Part shown: one piece after another, positions 1 through 14,124 of the stretch | Layout: the number at the start of each line of letters is the position of its first letter | How positions within the stretch are numbered: the first letter of the stretch is position 1 | Origin: Hydractinia symbiolongicarpus | Lineage: Eukaryota; Cnidaria; Hydrozoa; Anthoathecata; Hydractiniidae | Assembly (NCBI RefSeq): GCF_029227915.1 | Contig: NC_079888.1 | Location: 21,556,001 to 21,620,000 of the forward strand | Length of the DNA: 64,000 nt | Direction of reading: 5' to 3' | Program-made: the position numbers and the translations under genes | Notes under the pieces: generated by a model | Seen by the model: only the letters and a program-made list of their open reading frames with translations | What the model was told of the DNA's origin: nothing | Database searches by the model: none

Positions 1-3000
1 ACATGTATTTAGCGATATTGTTCTGATATTACTAGGTTGCATTGCTTTTAACAATGAAACGATTGACTGTGGGACTTAATTGATCTAACTTTGGACTGTG
101 ACCTGATAAATTTGATAAATGAGACAATTGGACTCCAAGAAATAACATTCTTGTTAATTTGATGTGATTGCCGGAACTCAGCGATTACACTGGGCACTGT
201 GGTAGCGCTTCATTTGAAAATTAAGCTAAAAAAAGTCATTTTTTTACTGTGTGACCTATCCTAGCCGTTATCGCGCGCTGAAGAAATAGCGACGGTTTCA
301 AAAATTACATTTCATTGGCTTTCTAACCGTGTCAGTCCGTTTGAGTTACAACGGTTGGATCACATATTCGTACCAACATGTATTTAGCGATATTTTTCTG
401 ATATTACTAGGTTGCATCGCTTTTAACAATGAAACGATTGACTGTGGGACTTAATTGAGCTAACTTTGGACTGTGACCTGATAAATGTGATAAATGAGAC
501 AATTGGACTCCAAGAAATAACATTCTTGTTAATTTGATGTGATTGCCGGAACTCAGCGATTACACTGGGCACTGTGGTAGCGCTTCATTTAAGAATTAAG
601 ATAAAAAAGTCATCTTTTTATTGTGGGACCAATCCTAGCCGTTATCGCGCACTGAAGAAATTGCGACAGTTTCAAAAACTACATTTCAATATGGCTTTCT
701 AACGGTGTCAGTCCGTTTGAGTTACAACGGTTGGGTCACATATTCGTACCAACATGTGTTTGGCGATATTTTTCTGATATTACTTGGTTGCATCGCTTTT
801 AACAATGAAACGATTGACTGTGGGACTAAATGGAGCTAACTTTGGACTGTGACCAGATAAATGTGATAAATGAGACAATTGGACTCCAAGAAATAACATT
901 CTTGTTAATTTGATGTGATTGCCGGAACTCAGCGATTACACTGGGCACTGTGGTAGCGCTTCATTTGAAAATTAAGCTGAAAAAAGTCATTTTATTACTG
1001 TGGGACCTATCCTAGCCGTTAGCGCGCGTTGAAGAAAAAGCGACAGTTTCAAAAACTACATTTCATTGACTTTCTAACAGTGTCAGTCCCTTTGAGTTAC
1101 AACGGTTGGGTCACATATTCGTACCAACATGTATTTAGCTATATTTTTCTGATATTACTAGGTTGCATCGCTTTTAACTATGAAACGATTGACTGTGGGA
1201 CTTAATTGAGCTAACTTTGGACTGTCATCTGATAAATGTGATAAAGGAGACAATTGGGCTCCAAGAAAAAACATTCTTCTTAATTTGACATGATTGCCGA
1301 AACTCAGCGATTACACTGGGCTCTGTGGTAGCGCTTCATTTAAGAATTATGATAAAAAAAGTAAGTTTTTCAATGTGGGACCAATCTTAACCATTATCGC
1401 GCACTGAGGAAATAGCGACAGTTTCAAAAACTACATTTCATTGACTTTCCAACGGTGTCAGTCCGTTTGAGTTTCAACGGTTGTTTCACATATTCGTACC
1501 AACATGTATTTAGCGATATTTTTTTGATATTACTAGGTTGCATCGCTTTTAACAATGAAACGTTGACTGTGGGACTTAATGGAACTAACTTTGGACTGTG
1601 ACCTGATAAATGTGATAAATGAGACAATTGGACTCCAAGAAATAACATTCTTCTTAATTTGACGTGATTGCCGGAACTCAGCGATTACACTGGACTCTGT
1701 GGTAGCGCTTCATTTAAGAATTAAGATAAAAAAGTCATCTTTTTATTGTGGGACCAATCCTAGCCGTGATCGCGGGTTGAAGAAAAAGCGACAGTTTCAA
1801 AAACTACATTTCATTGACTTTCTTACAGTGTAAGTCCCTTTGAGTTACAACGGTTGGGTCACATATTCGTACCAACATGTATTTAGCGATATTGTTCTGA
1901 TATTACTAGGTTGCATCGCTTTTAACTATGAAAGGATTGACTGTGGGAATAAATGGAGCTAACTTTGGACTGTGACCTGATAAATGTGATAAATGAGACA
2001 ATTGGACTCCAAGAAATAACATTCTTCTAAATTTGACATGATTGCCGGAACTCAGCGTGTACACTGGGTACTGTGATAGCGCTTCATTTAAAAATTAAGC
2101 TAAAAAAAGTCATTTTTTTACTGTGGGACCTATCCTAGCCGTTAGCGCGCGTTGAAGAAAAAGCGACAGTTTCAAAAACTACATTTCATTGACTTTCTAA
2201 CAGTGTCAGTCCCTTTGAGTTACAACGGTTGGGTCACATATTCGTACCAATATGTATTCAGCAATATTTTTCTGATATTACTAGGTTGCATCGCTTTTAA
2301 CAATGAAACGATTGACTGTGGGACTTAATTGAGCTAACTTTGGACTGTGACCTGATAAATGTGATAAATGAGACAATTGGACTCCAAGAAAAAACATTCT
2401 TCTTAATCTGACATGATTGCCGAAACTCAGCGGTTACACTGGGCTCTGTGGTAGCGCTTCATTTAAGAATTAAGATAAAAAAGTCATCATTTTATTGTGG
2501 GACCAATCCTAGCCGTGATCGCGGGCTGAAGAAAAAGCGACAGTTTCAAAAACTACATTTCATTGACTTTCTAACAGTGTAAGTCCCTTTGAGTTACAAC
2601 GGTTGGGTCACATATTCGTACCAACATGTATTTAGCGATATTGTTCTGATATTACTAGGTTGCATCGCTTTTAACAATGAAACGATTGACTGTGGGACTT
2701 AATTGATCTAACTTTGGACTGTGACCTGATAAATGTGATAAATGAGACAATTGGACTCCAAGAAATAACATTCTTGTTAATTTGATGTGATTGCCGGAAC
2801 TCAGCGATTACACTGGGCACTGTGGTAGCGCTTCATTTGAAAATTAAGCTAAAAAAAGTCATTTTTTTACTGTGTGACCTATCCTAGCCGTTATCGCGCG
2901 CTGAAGAAATAGCGACGGTTTCAAAAATTACATTTCATTGGCTTTCTAACCGTGTCAGTCCGTTTGAGTTACAACGGTTGGATCACATATTCGTACCAAC

Positions 3001-6000
3001 ATGTATTTAGCGATATTTTTCTGATATTACTAGGTTGCATCGCTTTTAACAATGAAACGATTGACTGTGGGACTTAATTGAGCTAACTTTGGACTGTGAC
3101 CTGATAAATGTGATAAATGAGACAATTGGACTCCAAGAAATAACATTCTTGTTAATTTGATGTGATTGCCGGAACTCAGCGATTACACTGGGCACTGTGG
3201 TAGCGCTTCATTTGAAAATTAAGCTAAAAAAAGTCATTTTTTTACTGTGGGACCTATCCTAGCCGTTAGCGCGCGTTGAAGAAAAAGCGACAGTTTCAAA
3301 AACTACATTTCATTGACTTTCTAACAGTGTCAGTCCCTTTGAGTTACAACGGTTGGGTCACATATTCGTACCAACATGTATTCAGCGATATTGTTCCGAT
3401 ATTACTAGGTTGCATCGCTTTTAACAATGAAAAGATTGACTGTGGGACTTAATTGAGCTAACTTTGGACTGTTACCTGATAAATGTGATAAAGGAGACAA
3501 TTGGACTCCAAGAAAAAACATTCTTCTTAATTTGACATGATTGCCGAAACTCAGCGATTACACTGGGCTCTGTGGTAGCGCTTCATTTAAGAATTATGAT
3601 AAAAAAAGTAAGTTTTTTATTGTGGGACCAATCTTAACCATTATTGCGCACTGAGGAAATAGCGACAGTTTCAAAAACTACATTTCATTGTCTTTCCAAC
3701 GGTGTCAGTCCGTTTGAGTTTCAACGGTTGTGTCACATATTCGTACCAACATGTATTTAGCGATATTTTTTTGATATTACTAGGTTGCATCGCTTTTAAC
3801 AATGAAACGTTGACTGTGGGACTTAATTGAACTAACTTTGGACTGTGACCTGATAAATGTGATAAATGAGACAATTGGACACCAAGAAATAACATTCTTC
3901 TTAATTTGACGTGATTGCCGGAACTCAGCGATTACACTGGACTCTGTGGTAGCGCTTCATTTAAGAATTAAGATAAAAAAGTCATCTTTTTATTGTGGGA
4001 CCAATCCTAGCCGTTATCGCGGGCTGAAGAAAAAGCGACAGTTTCAAAAACTACATTTCATTGACTTTCTAACAGTGTCAGTCACTTTGAGTTACAACGG
4101 TTGGGTCACATATTCGTACCAACATGTATTTAGCGATATTGTTCTGATATTACTAGGTTGCATCGCTTTTAACTATGAAACGATTGACTGTGGGACTAAA
4201 TGGAGGTAACTTTGGACTGTGACCTGATAAATGTGACAAATGAGACAATTGGACTCCAAGAAATAACATTCTTCTAAATTTGACGTGATTGCCGGAACTC
4301 AGCGTTTACACTGGGCACTGTGATAGCGCTTCATTTAAAAATTAAGCTAAAAAAAGTCATTTCTTTACTGTGGGACCTATCCTAGCCGTTAGCGCGCGTT
4401 GAAGAAAAAGCGACAGTTTCAAAAACTACATTTCATTGACTTTCTAAAAGTGTCAGTCCCTTTGAGTTACAACGGTTGGGTCACATATTCGTACCAACAT
4501 TTATTTAGCGAAATTTTTCTGATATTACTAGGTTGAATCGCTTTTAACAATGAAACGTTTGACTGTGGGACTTAATTGAGCTAACTTTGGACTGTCACCT
4601 GATAAATTTGATAAATCAGACAATTGGACTCCAAGAAATAACATTCTTCTAAATTTGACGTGATTGCCGGAACTCAGCGATTACACTGGGCACTGTGATA
4701 GCGCTTCATTTAAAAATTAAGCTAAAAAAAGTCATTTTTTTACTGTGGGACCTATCCTAGCCGTTATCGCGCGCTGAAGAAATAGCGACAGTTTCAAAAA
4801 CTACATTTCATTGGCTTTCTAACGGTGTCAGTCCGTTTGAGTTACAACGGTTGGGTCACATATTCGTACCAATATGTATTTAGCGATATTTTTCTGATAT
4901 TACTAGGTTGCATCGCTTTTAACAACGAAACGATTGACTGTGGGACTTAATTGAGCTAACTTTGGACTGTGACCTGATAAATGTTATAAATGAGACAATT
5001 GGACTCCAAGAAATAACATTCTTGTTAATTTGATGTGATTGCCGGAACTCAGCGATTACACTGGGCACTGTGGTAGCGCTTCATTTGAAAATTAAGCTAA
5101 AAAAAGTCATTTTTCTACTGTGGGACCTATCCTAGCCGTTAGCGTGCGTTGAAGAAAAAGCGACAGTTTCAAAAACTATATTTCATTGACTTTCTAACAG
5201 TGTCAGTCCCTTTGAGTTACAACGGTTGGGTCACATATTCGTACCAACATGTATTTAGCGATATTGTTCTGATATTACTAGGTTGCATCGCTTTTAACTA
5301 TGAAACGAATGACTGTTGGACTAAATGGAGCTAACTTTGGACTGTGACCTGATAAATGTGACAAATGAGACAATTGGACTCCAAGAAATAACATTCTTCT
5401 AAATTTGACGTGATTGCCGGAACTCAGCGTTTACACTGGGCACTGTGATAGCGCTTTATTTAAAAATTAAGCTAAAAAAAGTCATTTTTTTACTGTGGGA
5501 CCTATCCTAGCCGTTAGCGCGCGTTGAAGAAAAAGCGACAGTTTCAAAAACTACATTTCATTGACTTTCTAAAAGTGTCAGTCCCTTTGAGTTACAACGG
5601 TTGGGTCACATATTCGTACCAACATGTATTTAGCGAAATTTTTCTGATATTACTAGGTTGAATCGCTTTTAACAATGAAACGATTGACTGTGGGACTTAA
5701 TTGAGCTAACTTTGGACTGTCACCTGATAAATGTGATAAATCAGACAATTGGATTCCAAGAAATAACATTCTTCTAAATTTGACGTGATTGCCGGAACTC
5801 AGCGATTACACTGGGCACTGTGATAGCGCTTCATTTAAAAATTAAGCTAAAAAAAGTCATTTTTTTACTGTGGGACCTATCCTAGCCGTTAGCGCGCGTT
5901 GAAGAAAAAGCGACAGTTTCAAAAACTATATTTCATTGACTTTCTAGCAGTGTCAGTCCCTTTGAGTTACAACGGTTGGGTCACATATTCGTACCAACAT

Positions 6001-7218
6001 GTATTTAGCGATATTGTTCTGATATTACTAGGTTGCATCGCTTTTAACAATGAAACGATTGACTGTGGGACTTAATTGAGCTAACTTTGGACTGTCACCT
6101 GATAAATGTGATAAATCAGACAATTGGACTCCAAGAAATAACATTCTTCAAAATATGACGTGATTGCCGGAACTCAGCGATTACACTAGGCACTGTGATT
6201 GCGCTTCATTTAAAATTTAAGCTAAAAAAAGTCATTTTTTTACTGTGGGACCTATCCTAGTCGTTATCGCGCGCTGAAGAAATAGCGACAGTTTCAAAAA
6301 CTACATTTCAATGGCTTTCTAACGGTGTCAGTCCGTTTGAGTTACAACGGTTGGGTCACATATTCGTACCAACATGTATTTAGCGATATTTTTTTGATAT
6401 TACTAGGTTGCATCGCTTTTAACAATGAAACGTTGACTGTGGGACTTAATTGCACTAACTTTGGACTGTGACCTGATAAATGTGATAAATGAGACAATTG
6501 GACTCCAAGAAATAACATTCTTCTTAATTTGACGTGATTGCCGGAACTCAGCGATTACACTGGACTCTGTGGTAGCGCTTCATTTAAGAATTAAGATAAA
6601 AAAGTCATCTTTTTATTGTGGGACCAATCCTAGCCGTTATCGCGCGCTGAAGAAAAAGCGACAGTTTCAAAAACTACATTTCATTGACTTTCTAACAGAG
6701 TCAGTCTCTTTGAGTTACAACGGTTGGGTCACATATTCGTACCAACATGTATTTAGCGATATTGTTCTGATATTACTAGGTTGCATCGCTTTTAACCATG
6801 AAACGATTGACTGTGGGACTAAATGGAGCTAACTTTGGACTGTGACCTGATAAATGTGATAAATGAGACAATTGGACTCCAAGAAATAACATTCTTCTAA
6901 ATTTGACGTGATTGCCGGAACTCAGCGTTTACACTGGGCACTGTGATAGCGCTTCATTTAAAAATTAAGCTAAAAAAAGTCATTTTTTTACTGTGGGACC
7001 TATCCTACCCGTTTGCGCGCGTTGAAGAAAAAGCGACAGTTTCAAAAACTACATTTCATTGACTTTCTAACAGTGTCAGTCCCTTTGAGTTACAACGGTT
7101 GGGTCACATATTCGTACCAATATGTATTTAGCGATATTTTTCTGATATTACTAGGTTGCATCGCTTTTAACAATGAAACGATTGACTGTGGGACTTAATT
7201 GAGCTAACTTTGGACTGT
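1..7218 (+). repeat. Satellite A mosaic segment with 2,623-bp and 2,247-bp duplications
   Basis: Irregular part of the array. The segment 1-580 recurs at 2,624-3,203 (offset 2,623 bp, seven monomers), sharing rare variants such as AATTGATCTAAC and GACGGTTTCAAAAATTAC. The segment around 1,200-2,000 recurs at about 3,447-4,250 (offset 2,247 bp, six monomers), sharing the unusual TTATGATAAAAAAAGTAAG and CTGAGGAAATAGC. Two monomer versions alternate: one with GACCTATCCTAGCCGTTAGC and one with GACCAATCCTAGCCGT preceded by AAAAAAGTCATCTTTTTATTG. The overlapping duplications show several rounds of unequal exchange. Confidence 0.8.
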
Positions 7219-10200
7219 CACCTGATAAATGTGATAAATCAGATAATTGGACTCCAAGAAATAACATTCTTCTAAATTTGACGTGATTGCCGGAACTCAG
7301 CGATTACACTGGGCACTGTGATAGCGCTTCATTTAAAAATTAAGCTAAAAAAAGTCATTTTTTTCTGTGGGACCTATCCTAGCCGTTAGCGCGCGTTGAA
7401 GAAAAAGCGACATTTTCAAAAACTACATTTCATTGACTTTCTAACAGTGTTAGTCCCTTTGAGTTACAACGGTTGGGTCACATATTCGTACCAACATGTA
7501 TTTAGCAATATTTTTCTGATATTACTAGGTTGCATCGCTTTTAACAATGAAACGTTGACTGTGAGACTTAATTGCACTAACTTTGGACTGTGACCTGATA
7601 AATGTGATAAATGAGACAATTGGACTCCAAGAAATAACATTCTTGTTAATTTGATGTGATTGCCGGAACTTAGCGATTACACTGGGCACTGTGGTAGCGC
7701 TTCATTTAAAAATTAGGCTAAAAAAAGTCATTTTTTTACTGTGGGACCTATCCTAGCCGTTAGCGCGCGTTGAAGAAAAAGCGACAGTTTCAAAAACTAC
7801 ATTTCATTGACTTTCTAACGGTGCCAGTCCCTTTGAGTTGCAACGGTTGGGTCACATACTCGTACCAACATGTATTTAGCAATATTTTTCTGATATTACT
7901 AGGTTGCATCGCTTTTAACAACGAAACGATTGACTGTGGGACGTAATTGAAATAACTTTGGACTGTGACCTGATAAATGTGATAAATGAGACAATTGGAC
8001 TCCAAGAAATACCATTCTTGTTAATTTGACGTGATTGACGGAACTCAGCGATTACACTGGGCACTGTGGTAGCGCTTCATTTAAAAATTAAGCTAAAAAA
8101 AATCATTTTTTTCTGTGGGACTTATCCTAGCCGTTAGCGCGCGTTGAAGAAAAAGCGACAGTTTCAAAAACTACGTTTCATTGACTTTCTAACGGTGTTA
8201 GTCCGTTTGAGTTTCAACGGTTGTGTCACATATTCGTACCAACATGTATTTAGCGATATTTTTTTGATATTACTAGGTTGCATCGCTTTTAACAATGAAA
8301 CGATTGACTGTGGGACTTAATTGAGCTAACTTTGGACTGTCACCTGATAAATGTGATAAATCAGATAATTGGACTCCAAGAAATAACATTCTTCTAAATT
8401 TGACGTAATTGCCGGAACTCAGCGATTACACTGGGCACTGTGATAGCGCTTCATTTAAAAATTAAGCTAAAAAAAGTCATTTTTTTCTGTGGGACCTATC
8501 CTAGCCGTTAGCGCGCGTTGAAGAAAAAGCGACATTTTCAAAAACTACATTTCATTGACTTTCTAACAGTGTTAGTCCCTTTGAGTTACAACGGTTGGGT
8601 CACATATTCGTACCAACATGTATTTAGCGATATTTTTCTGATATTACTAGGTTGCATCGCTTTTAACAATGAAACGTTGACTGTGGGACTTAATTGCACT
8701 AACTTTGGACTGTGACCTGATAAATGTGATAAATGAGACAATTGGACTCCAAGAAATAACATTCTTGTTAATTTGATGTGATTGCCGGAACTTAGCGATT
8801 ACACTGGGCACTGTGGTAGCGCTTCATTTAAAAATTAGGCTAAAAAAAGTCATTTTTTTACTGTGGGACCTATCCTAGCCGTTAGCGCGCGTTGAAGAAA
8901 AAGCGACAGTTTCAAAAACTACATTTCATTGACTTTCTAACGGTGTCAGTCCCTTTGAGTTGCAACGGTTGGGTCACATACTCGTACCAACATGTATTTA
9001 GCGATATTTTTCTGATATTACTAGGTTGCATCGCTTTTAACAACGAAACGATTGACTGTGGGACGTAATTGAACTAACTTTGGACTGTGACCTGATAAAT
9101 GTGATAAATGAGACAATTGGACTCCAAGAAATACCATTCTTGTTAATTTGACGTGATTGACGGAACTCAGCGATTACACTGGGCACTGTGGTAGCGCTTC
9201 ATTTAAAAATTAAGCTAAAAAAAATCATTTTTTTCTGTGGGACTTATCCTAGCCGTTAGCGCGCGTTGAAGAAAAAGCGACAGTTTCAAAAACTACATTT
9301 CATTGACTTTCTAACGGTGTTAGTCCGTTTGAGTTTCAACGGTTGTGTCACATATTCGTACCAACATGTATTTAGCGATATTTTTTTGATATTACTAGGT
9401 TGCATCGCTTTTAACAATGAAATGTTGACTGTGGGAGTTAATTGAACTAACTTTGGGCTGTGACCTGATAAATGTGAAAAATCAGACAATTGGACTCCCA
9501 GAAATAACATTCTTCTAAATTTGATGTGATTGCCGGAACTTAGCGATTACACTGGGCACTGTGGTAGCGCTTCATTTAAAAATTAGGCTAAAAAAAGTCA
9601 TTTTTTTACTGTGGGACCTATCCTAGCCGTTAGCGCGCGTTGAAGAAAAAGCGACAGTTTCAAAAACTACATTTCATTGACTTTCTAACGGTGTCAGTCC
9701 CTTTGAGTTGCAACGGTTGGGTCACATACTCGTACCAACATGTATTTAGCGATATTTTTCTGATATTACTAGGTTGCATCGCTTTTAACAACGAAACGAT
9801 TGACTGTGGGACGTAATTGAACTAACTTTGGACTGTGACCTGATAAATGTGATAAATGAGACAATTGGACTCCAAGAAATACCATTCTTGTTAATTTGAC
9901 GTGATTGACGGAACTCAGCGATTACACTGGGCACTGTGGTAGCGCTTCATTTAAAAATTAAGCTAAAAAAATCATTTTTTTCTGTGGGACTTATCCTAGC
10001 CGTTAGCGCGCGTTGAAGAAAAAGCGACAGTTTCAAAAACTACATTTCATTGACTTTCTAACGGTGTTAGTCCGTTTGAGTTTCAACGGTTTTGTCACAT
10101 ATTCGTACCAACATGTATTTAGCGATATTTTTTTGATATTACTAGGTTGCATCGCTTTTAACAATGAAATGTTGACTGTGGGAGTTAATTGAACTAACTT

Positions 10201-11090
10201 TGGGCTGTGACCTGATAAATGTGAAAAATCAGACAATTGGACTCCAAGAAATAACATTCTTCTAAATTTGACGTGATTTCCGGAACTCAGCGATTACACT
10301 GGGCACTGTGATAGCGCTTCATTTAAAAATTAAGCTAAAAAAAGTCATTTTTTTCTGTGGGACCTATCCTAGCCGTTAGCGCGCGTTGAAGAAAAAGCGA
10401 CAGTTTCAAAAACTACATTTCATTGACTTTCTAACAGTGTTAGTCCCTTTGAGTTACAACGGTTGGGTCACATATTCGTACCAACATGTATTTAGCGATA
10501 TTTTTCTGATATTACTAGGTTGTATCGCTTTTAACAATGAAACGTTGACTGTGGGACTTAATTGCACTAACTTTGGACTGTGACCTGATAAATGTGATAA
10601 ATGAGACAATTGGACTCCAAGAAATAACATTCTTGTTAATTTGATGTGATTGCCGGAACTTAGCGATTACACTGGGCACTGTGGTAGCGCTTCATTTAAA
10701 AATTAGGCTAAAAAAAGTCATTTTTTTACTGTGGGACCTATCCTAGCCGTTAGCGCGCGTTGAAGAAAAAGCGACAGTTTCAAAAACTACATTTCATTGA
10801 CTTTCTAACGGTTTCAGTCCCTTTGAGTTGCAACGGTTGGGTCACATACTCGTACCAACATGTATTTAGCGATATTTTTCTGATATTACTAGGTTGCATC
10901 GCTTTTAACAACGAAACGATTGACTGTGGGACGTAATTGAACTAACTTTGGACTGTGACCTGATAAATGTGATAAATGAGACAATTGGACTCCAAGAAAT
11001 ACCATTCTTGTTAATTTGACGTGATTGACGGAACTCAGCGATTACACTGGGCACTGTGATAGCGCTTCATTTAAAAATTAAGCTAAAAAA
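7219..11090 (+). repeat. Satellite A higher-order block of alternating trimers and dimers
   Basis: Diagnostic variants recur at 1,122-bp (three monomers) and 747-bp (two monomers) spacing. The word ATTGACGGAACTCAGCG occurs near 8,034, 9,156, 9,903 and 11,025, giving offsets of 1,122, 747 and 1,122. AAATCAGATAATTGGAC occurs near 7,234 and 8,356 (offset 1,122). The pair TGTTGACTGTGGGAGTTAATTG with TTTGGGCTGTGACC occurs near 9,420 and 10,167 (offset 747). Copies are nearly identical, indicating recent local amplification. Confidence 0.85.
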
Positions 11091-14080
11091 AGTCATTCTT
11101 TACTGTGGGACCAATCCTATCCGTTATCGCGCGCTGAAGAAATAGCGACAGTTTCAAGAACTACATTTCATTGACTTTCTAACAGTGTTAGTCCCTTTGA
11201 GTTACAACGGTTTGGTCACATATTCGTACCAACATGTATTTAGCGATATTTTTCTGATATTACTAGGTTGCATCGCTTTTAACTATGAAACGATTGACTG
11301 TGGGACATAATTGAACTAACTTTGGACTCTGACCTGATAAATGTGATAAATGAGACAATTGGACACCAAGAAATAACATTCTTCTTAATTTGACATGATT
11401 GCCGAAACTCAGCGATTACACTGGGCTCTGTAGTAGCGCTTCATTTAAGAATTAAGTTAAAAAAAAGTCATTTTTTTATTGTGGTACCAATCCTAGACCT
11501 TATCGGGCGCTGAGGAAATAGCGACAGTTTCAAAAACTACACTTCATTGTTTTTCTAACGGTGTCAGTCCGTTTGAGTTACAACGGTTGGGTCACATATT
11601 CGTACCAACATGTGTTTAGCGATATTTTTCTGATATTACTTGGTTGCATCGCTTTTAACAATGAAACGATTGACTGTGGGACTAAATGGATCTAACTTTG
11701 GACTGTGACCTGATAAATGTGATAAATGAGACAATTGGACTCCAAGAAATAACATTCTTGTTAATTTGATGTGATTGCCGGAACTCAGCGATTACACTGG
11801 GCACTGTGGTAGCGCTTCATTTGAAAATTAAGTTAAAAAAAGTCATTTTTATACTGTTGGACCTATCCTAGCCGTTAGCGCGCGTTGAAGAAAAAGCGAC
11901 AGTTTCAAAAACTACATTTCATTGACTTTCTAACATTTTCAGTCCCTTTGAGTTACAACGGTTGGGTCACATATTCGTACCAACATGTATTTAGCGATAT
12001 TGTTCTGATATTACTAGGTTGCATCGCTTTTAACTATGAAACGATTGACTGTGGGATTAATTGAGCTAACTTTGGACTGTCACCTGATAAATGTGATAAA
12101 TCAGACAATTGGATTCCAAGAAATAACATTCTTCTAAATTTGAGGTGATTGCCGGAACTCAGCGTTTACACTGAGCACTGTGATAGCGCTTCATTTAAAA
12201 ATTAAGCTAAAAAAAGACATTTTTTTACTGTGGGACCTATCCTAGCCGTTAGCGCGCGTTGAAGAAAAAGCGACAGTTTCAAAAACTACATTTCATTGAC
12301 TTTCTAACAGTGTCAGTCCCTTTGAGTTACAACGGTTGGGTCACATATTTGTACCAACATGTATTTAGCGATATTTTTCTGATATTACTAGGTTGCATCG
12401 CTTTTAACAATGAAACGATTGACTGTGGGACTTAATTGAGCTTAGGACTGTCACCTGATAAATGTGATAAATCAGACAATTGGACTCCAAGAAATAACAT
12501 TCTTCTAAATTTGACGTGATTGCTGGAACTCAGCGATTACACTGGGCACTGTGATTGCGCTTCATTTAAAAATTAATCTAAAAAAAGTCTTTTTTTTACT
12601 GTGGGACCTATCCCAGCCGTTATCGCGCGCTGAAGAAATAGCGATAGTTTCAAAAACTACATTTCATTGGCTTTCTAACGGTGTCAGTCCGTAGGAGTTA
12701 CAACGGTTGGGTCACATATTCGTACCAACATGTATTTAGCGATATTTTTCTGATATTACTAGGTTGCATCGCTTTTAACAATGAAACGATTGACTGTGGG
12801 ACTTAATTGAGCTAACTTTGGACTGTGACCTGATAAATGTGATAAATGAGACAATTGGACTCCAAGAAATAACATTCTTGTTAATTTGATGTGATTGCCG
12901 GAACTCAGCGATTACACTGGGCACTGTGGTAGCGCTTCATTTTAAAATAAAGCTAAAAAAAGTCATTTTTTTTCTGTGGGACCTATCCTAGCCGTTATCG
13001 CGCGCTGAAGAAATAGCGACAGTTTCATAAACTACATTTCATTGGCTTCCTAACGGTGTCAGTCCGTTTGAGTTACAACGGTTGGGTCACATATTCGTAC
13101 CAACATGTATTTAGCGATATTTTTAAAGTATTACCAGGTTGCATCGCTTTTAACAATGAAACGATTGACTGTGGGACATAATTGAGCTAACTTTGGACTG
13201 TGACCTGATAAATGTGATAAATGAGACAATTGGACTCCAAGAAATAACATTCTTGTTAATTTGATGTGATTGCCGGAACTTAGCGATTACACTGGGCACT
13301 GTGGTAGCGCTTCATTTAAAAATTAGGCTAAAAAAAGTCATTTTTTTACTGTGTGACCTATCCTAGCCGTTAGCGCGCGTTGAAGAAGAAACGACAGTTT
13401 CAAAAACTACATTTCATTGACTTTCTAACGGTGTCAGTCCCTTTGAGTTGCAACGGTTGGGTCACATACTCGTACCAACATGTATTTAGCGATATTTTTC
13501 TGATATTACTAGGTTGCATCGCTTTTAACTATGAAACGATTGACTGTGGGACTTAATTGAGCTAACTTTGGACTGTCACCTGATAAATGTAAAAAATGAG
13601 ACAATTGGACTCCAAGAAAAAACATTCTTCTTAATTTGACATGATTGCCGAAACTCAGCGATTACACTGGGCTCTGTGGTAGCGCTTCATTTAAGAATTT
13701 AGATAAATAAGTCATTCTTTACTGTGGGACCAATCCTATCCGCTATCGCGCGCTGAAGAAATAGCGACAGTTTCAAAAACTACATTTCATTGACTTTCTA
13801 ACATTGTAAGTCCGTTTGAGTTACAACGGTTGGGTCACATATTCGTACCAACATGTGTTTAGCGATATTTTTCTGATATTACTTGGTTGCATCGCTTTTA
13901 ACAATAAAACGATTGACTGTGGGACTTAATTGAGCTAACTTTGGACTATCACCTGATACATGTGAAAAATGAGACAGCTGGGCTCCATGAAATAACATTC
14001 TTGTTAATTTGATGTGATTGCCGGAACTCAGCGATTACACTGGGCACTGTGGCAGCGCTTCATTTGAAAATTAAGCTAAA

Positions 14081-14124
14081 AAAAGTCTAAAAAAACCTAA
14101 AAAAATTTAGGATTTACTATCCTA
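14081..14124 (+). repeat. Variant hairpin region in a satellite A monomer, copy 1
   Basis: The normal A7-GTCA-T7 dyad and the ACTGTGGGACC that follows are replaced. The new sequence contains CCTAAAAAAATTTAGG (arms CCTAAA/TTTAGG) and, overlapping its 3' arm, TAGGATTTACTATCCTA at 14,108-14,124 (perfect 6-bp arms TAGGAT/ATCCTA with a 5-nt loop). The monomer then resumes at CTAGCCGTTAGC. Confidence 0.85.

Noticed and set aside
1424-10583. Recurring 60-87 codon frames on both strands of satellite A
   Set aside because: They repeat with the ~375-bp monomer (375 is a multiple of three, so frames recur), are cut by stops or indels in most monomers, resemble no protein family, and have no start context of their own.
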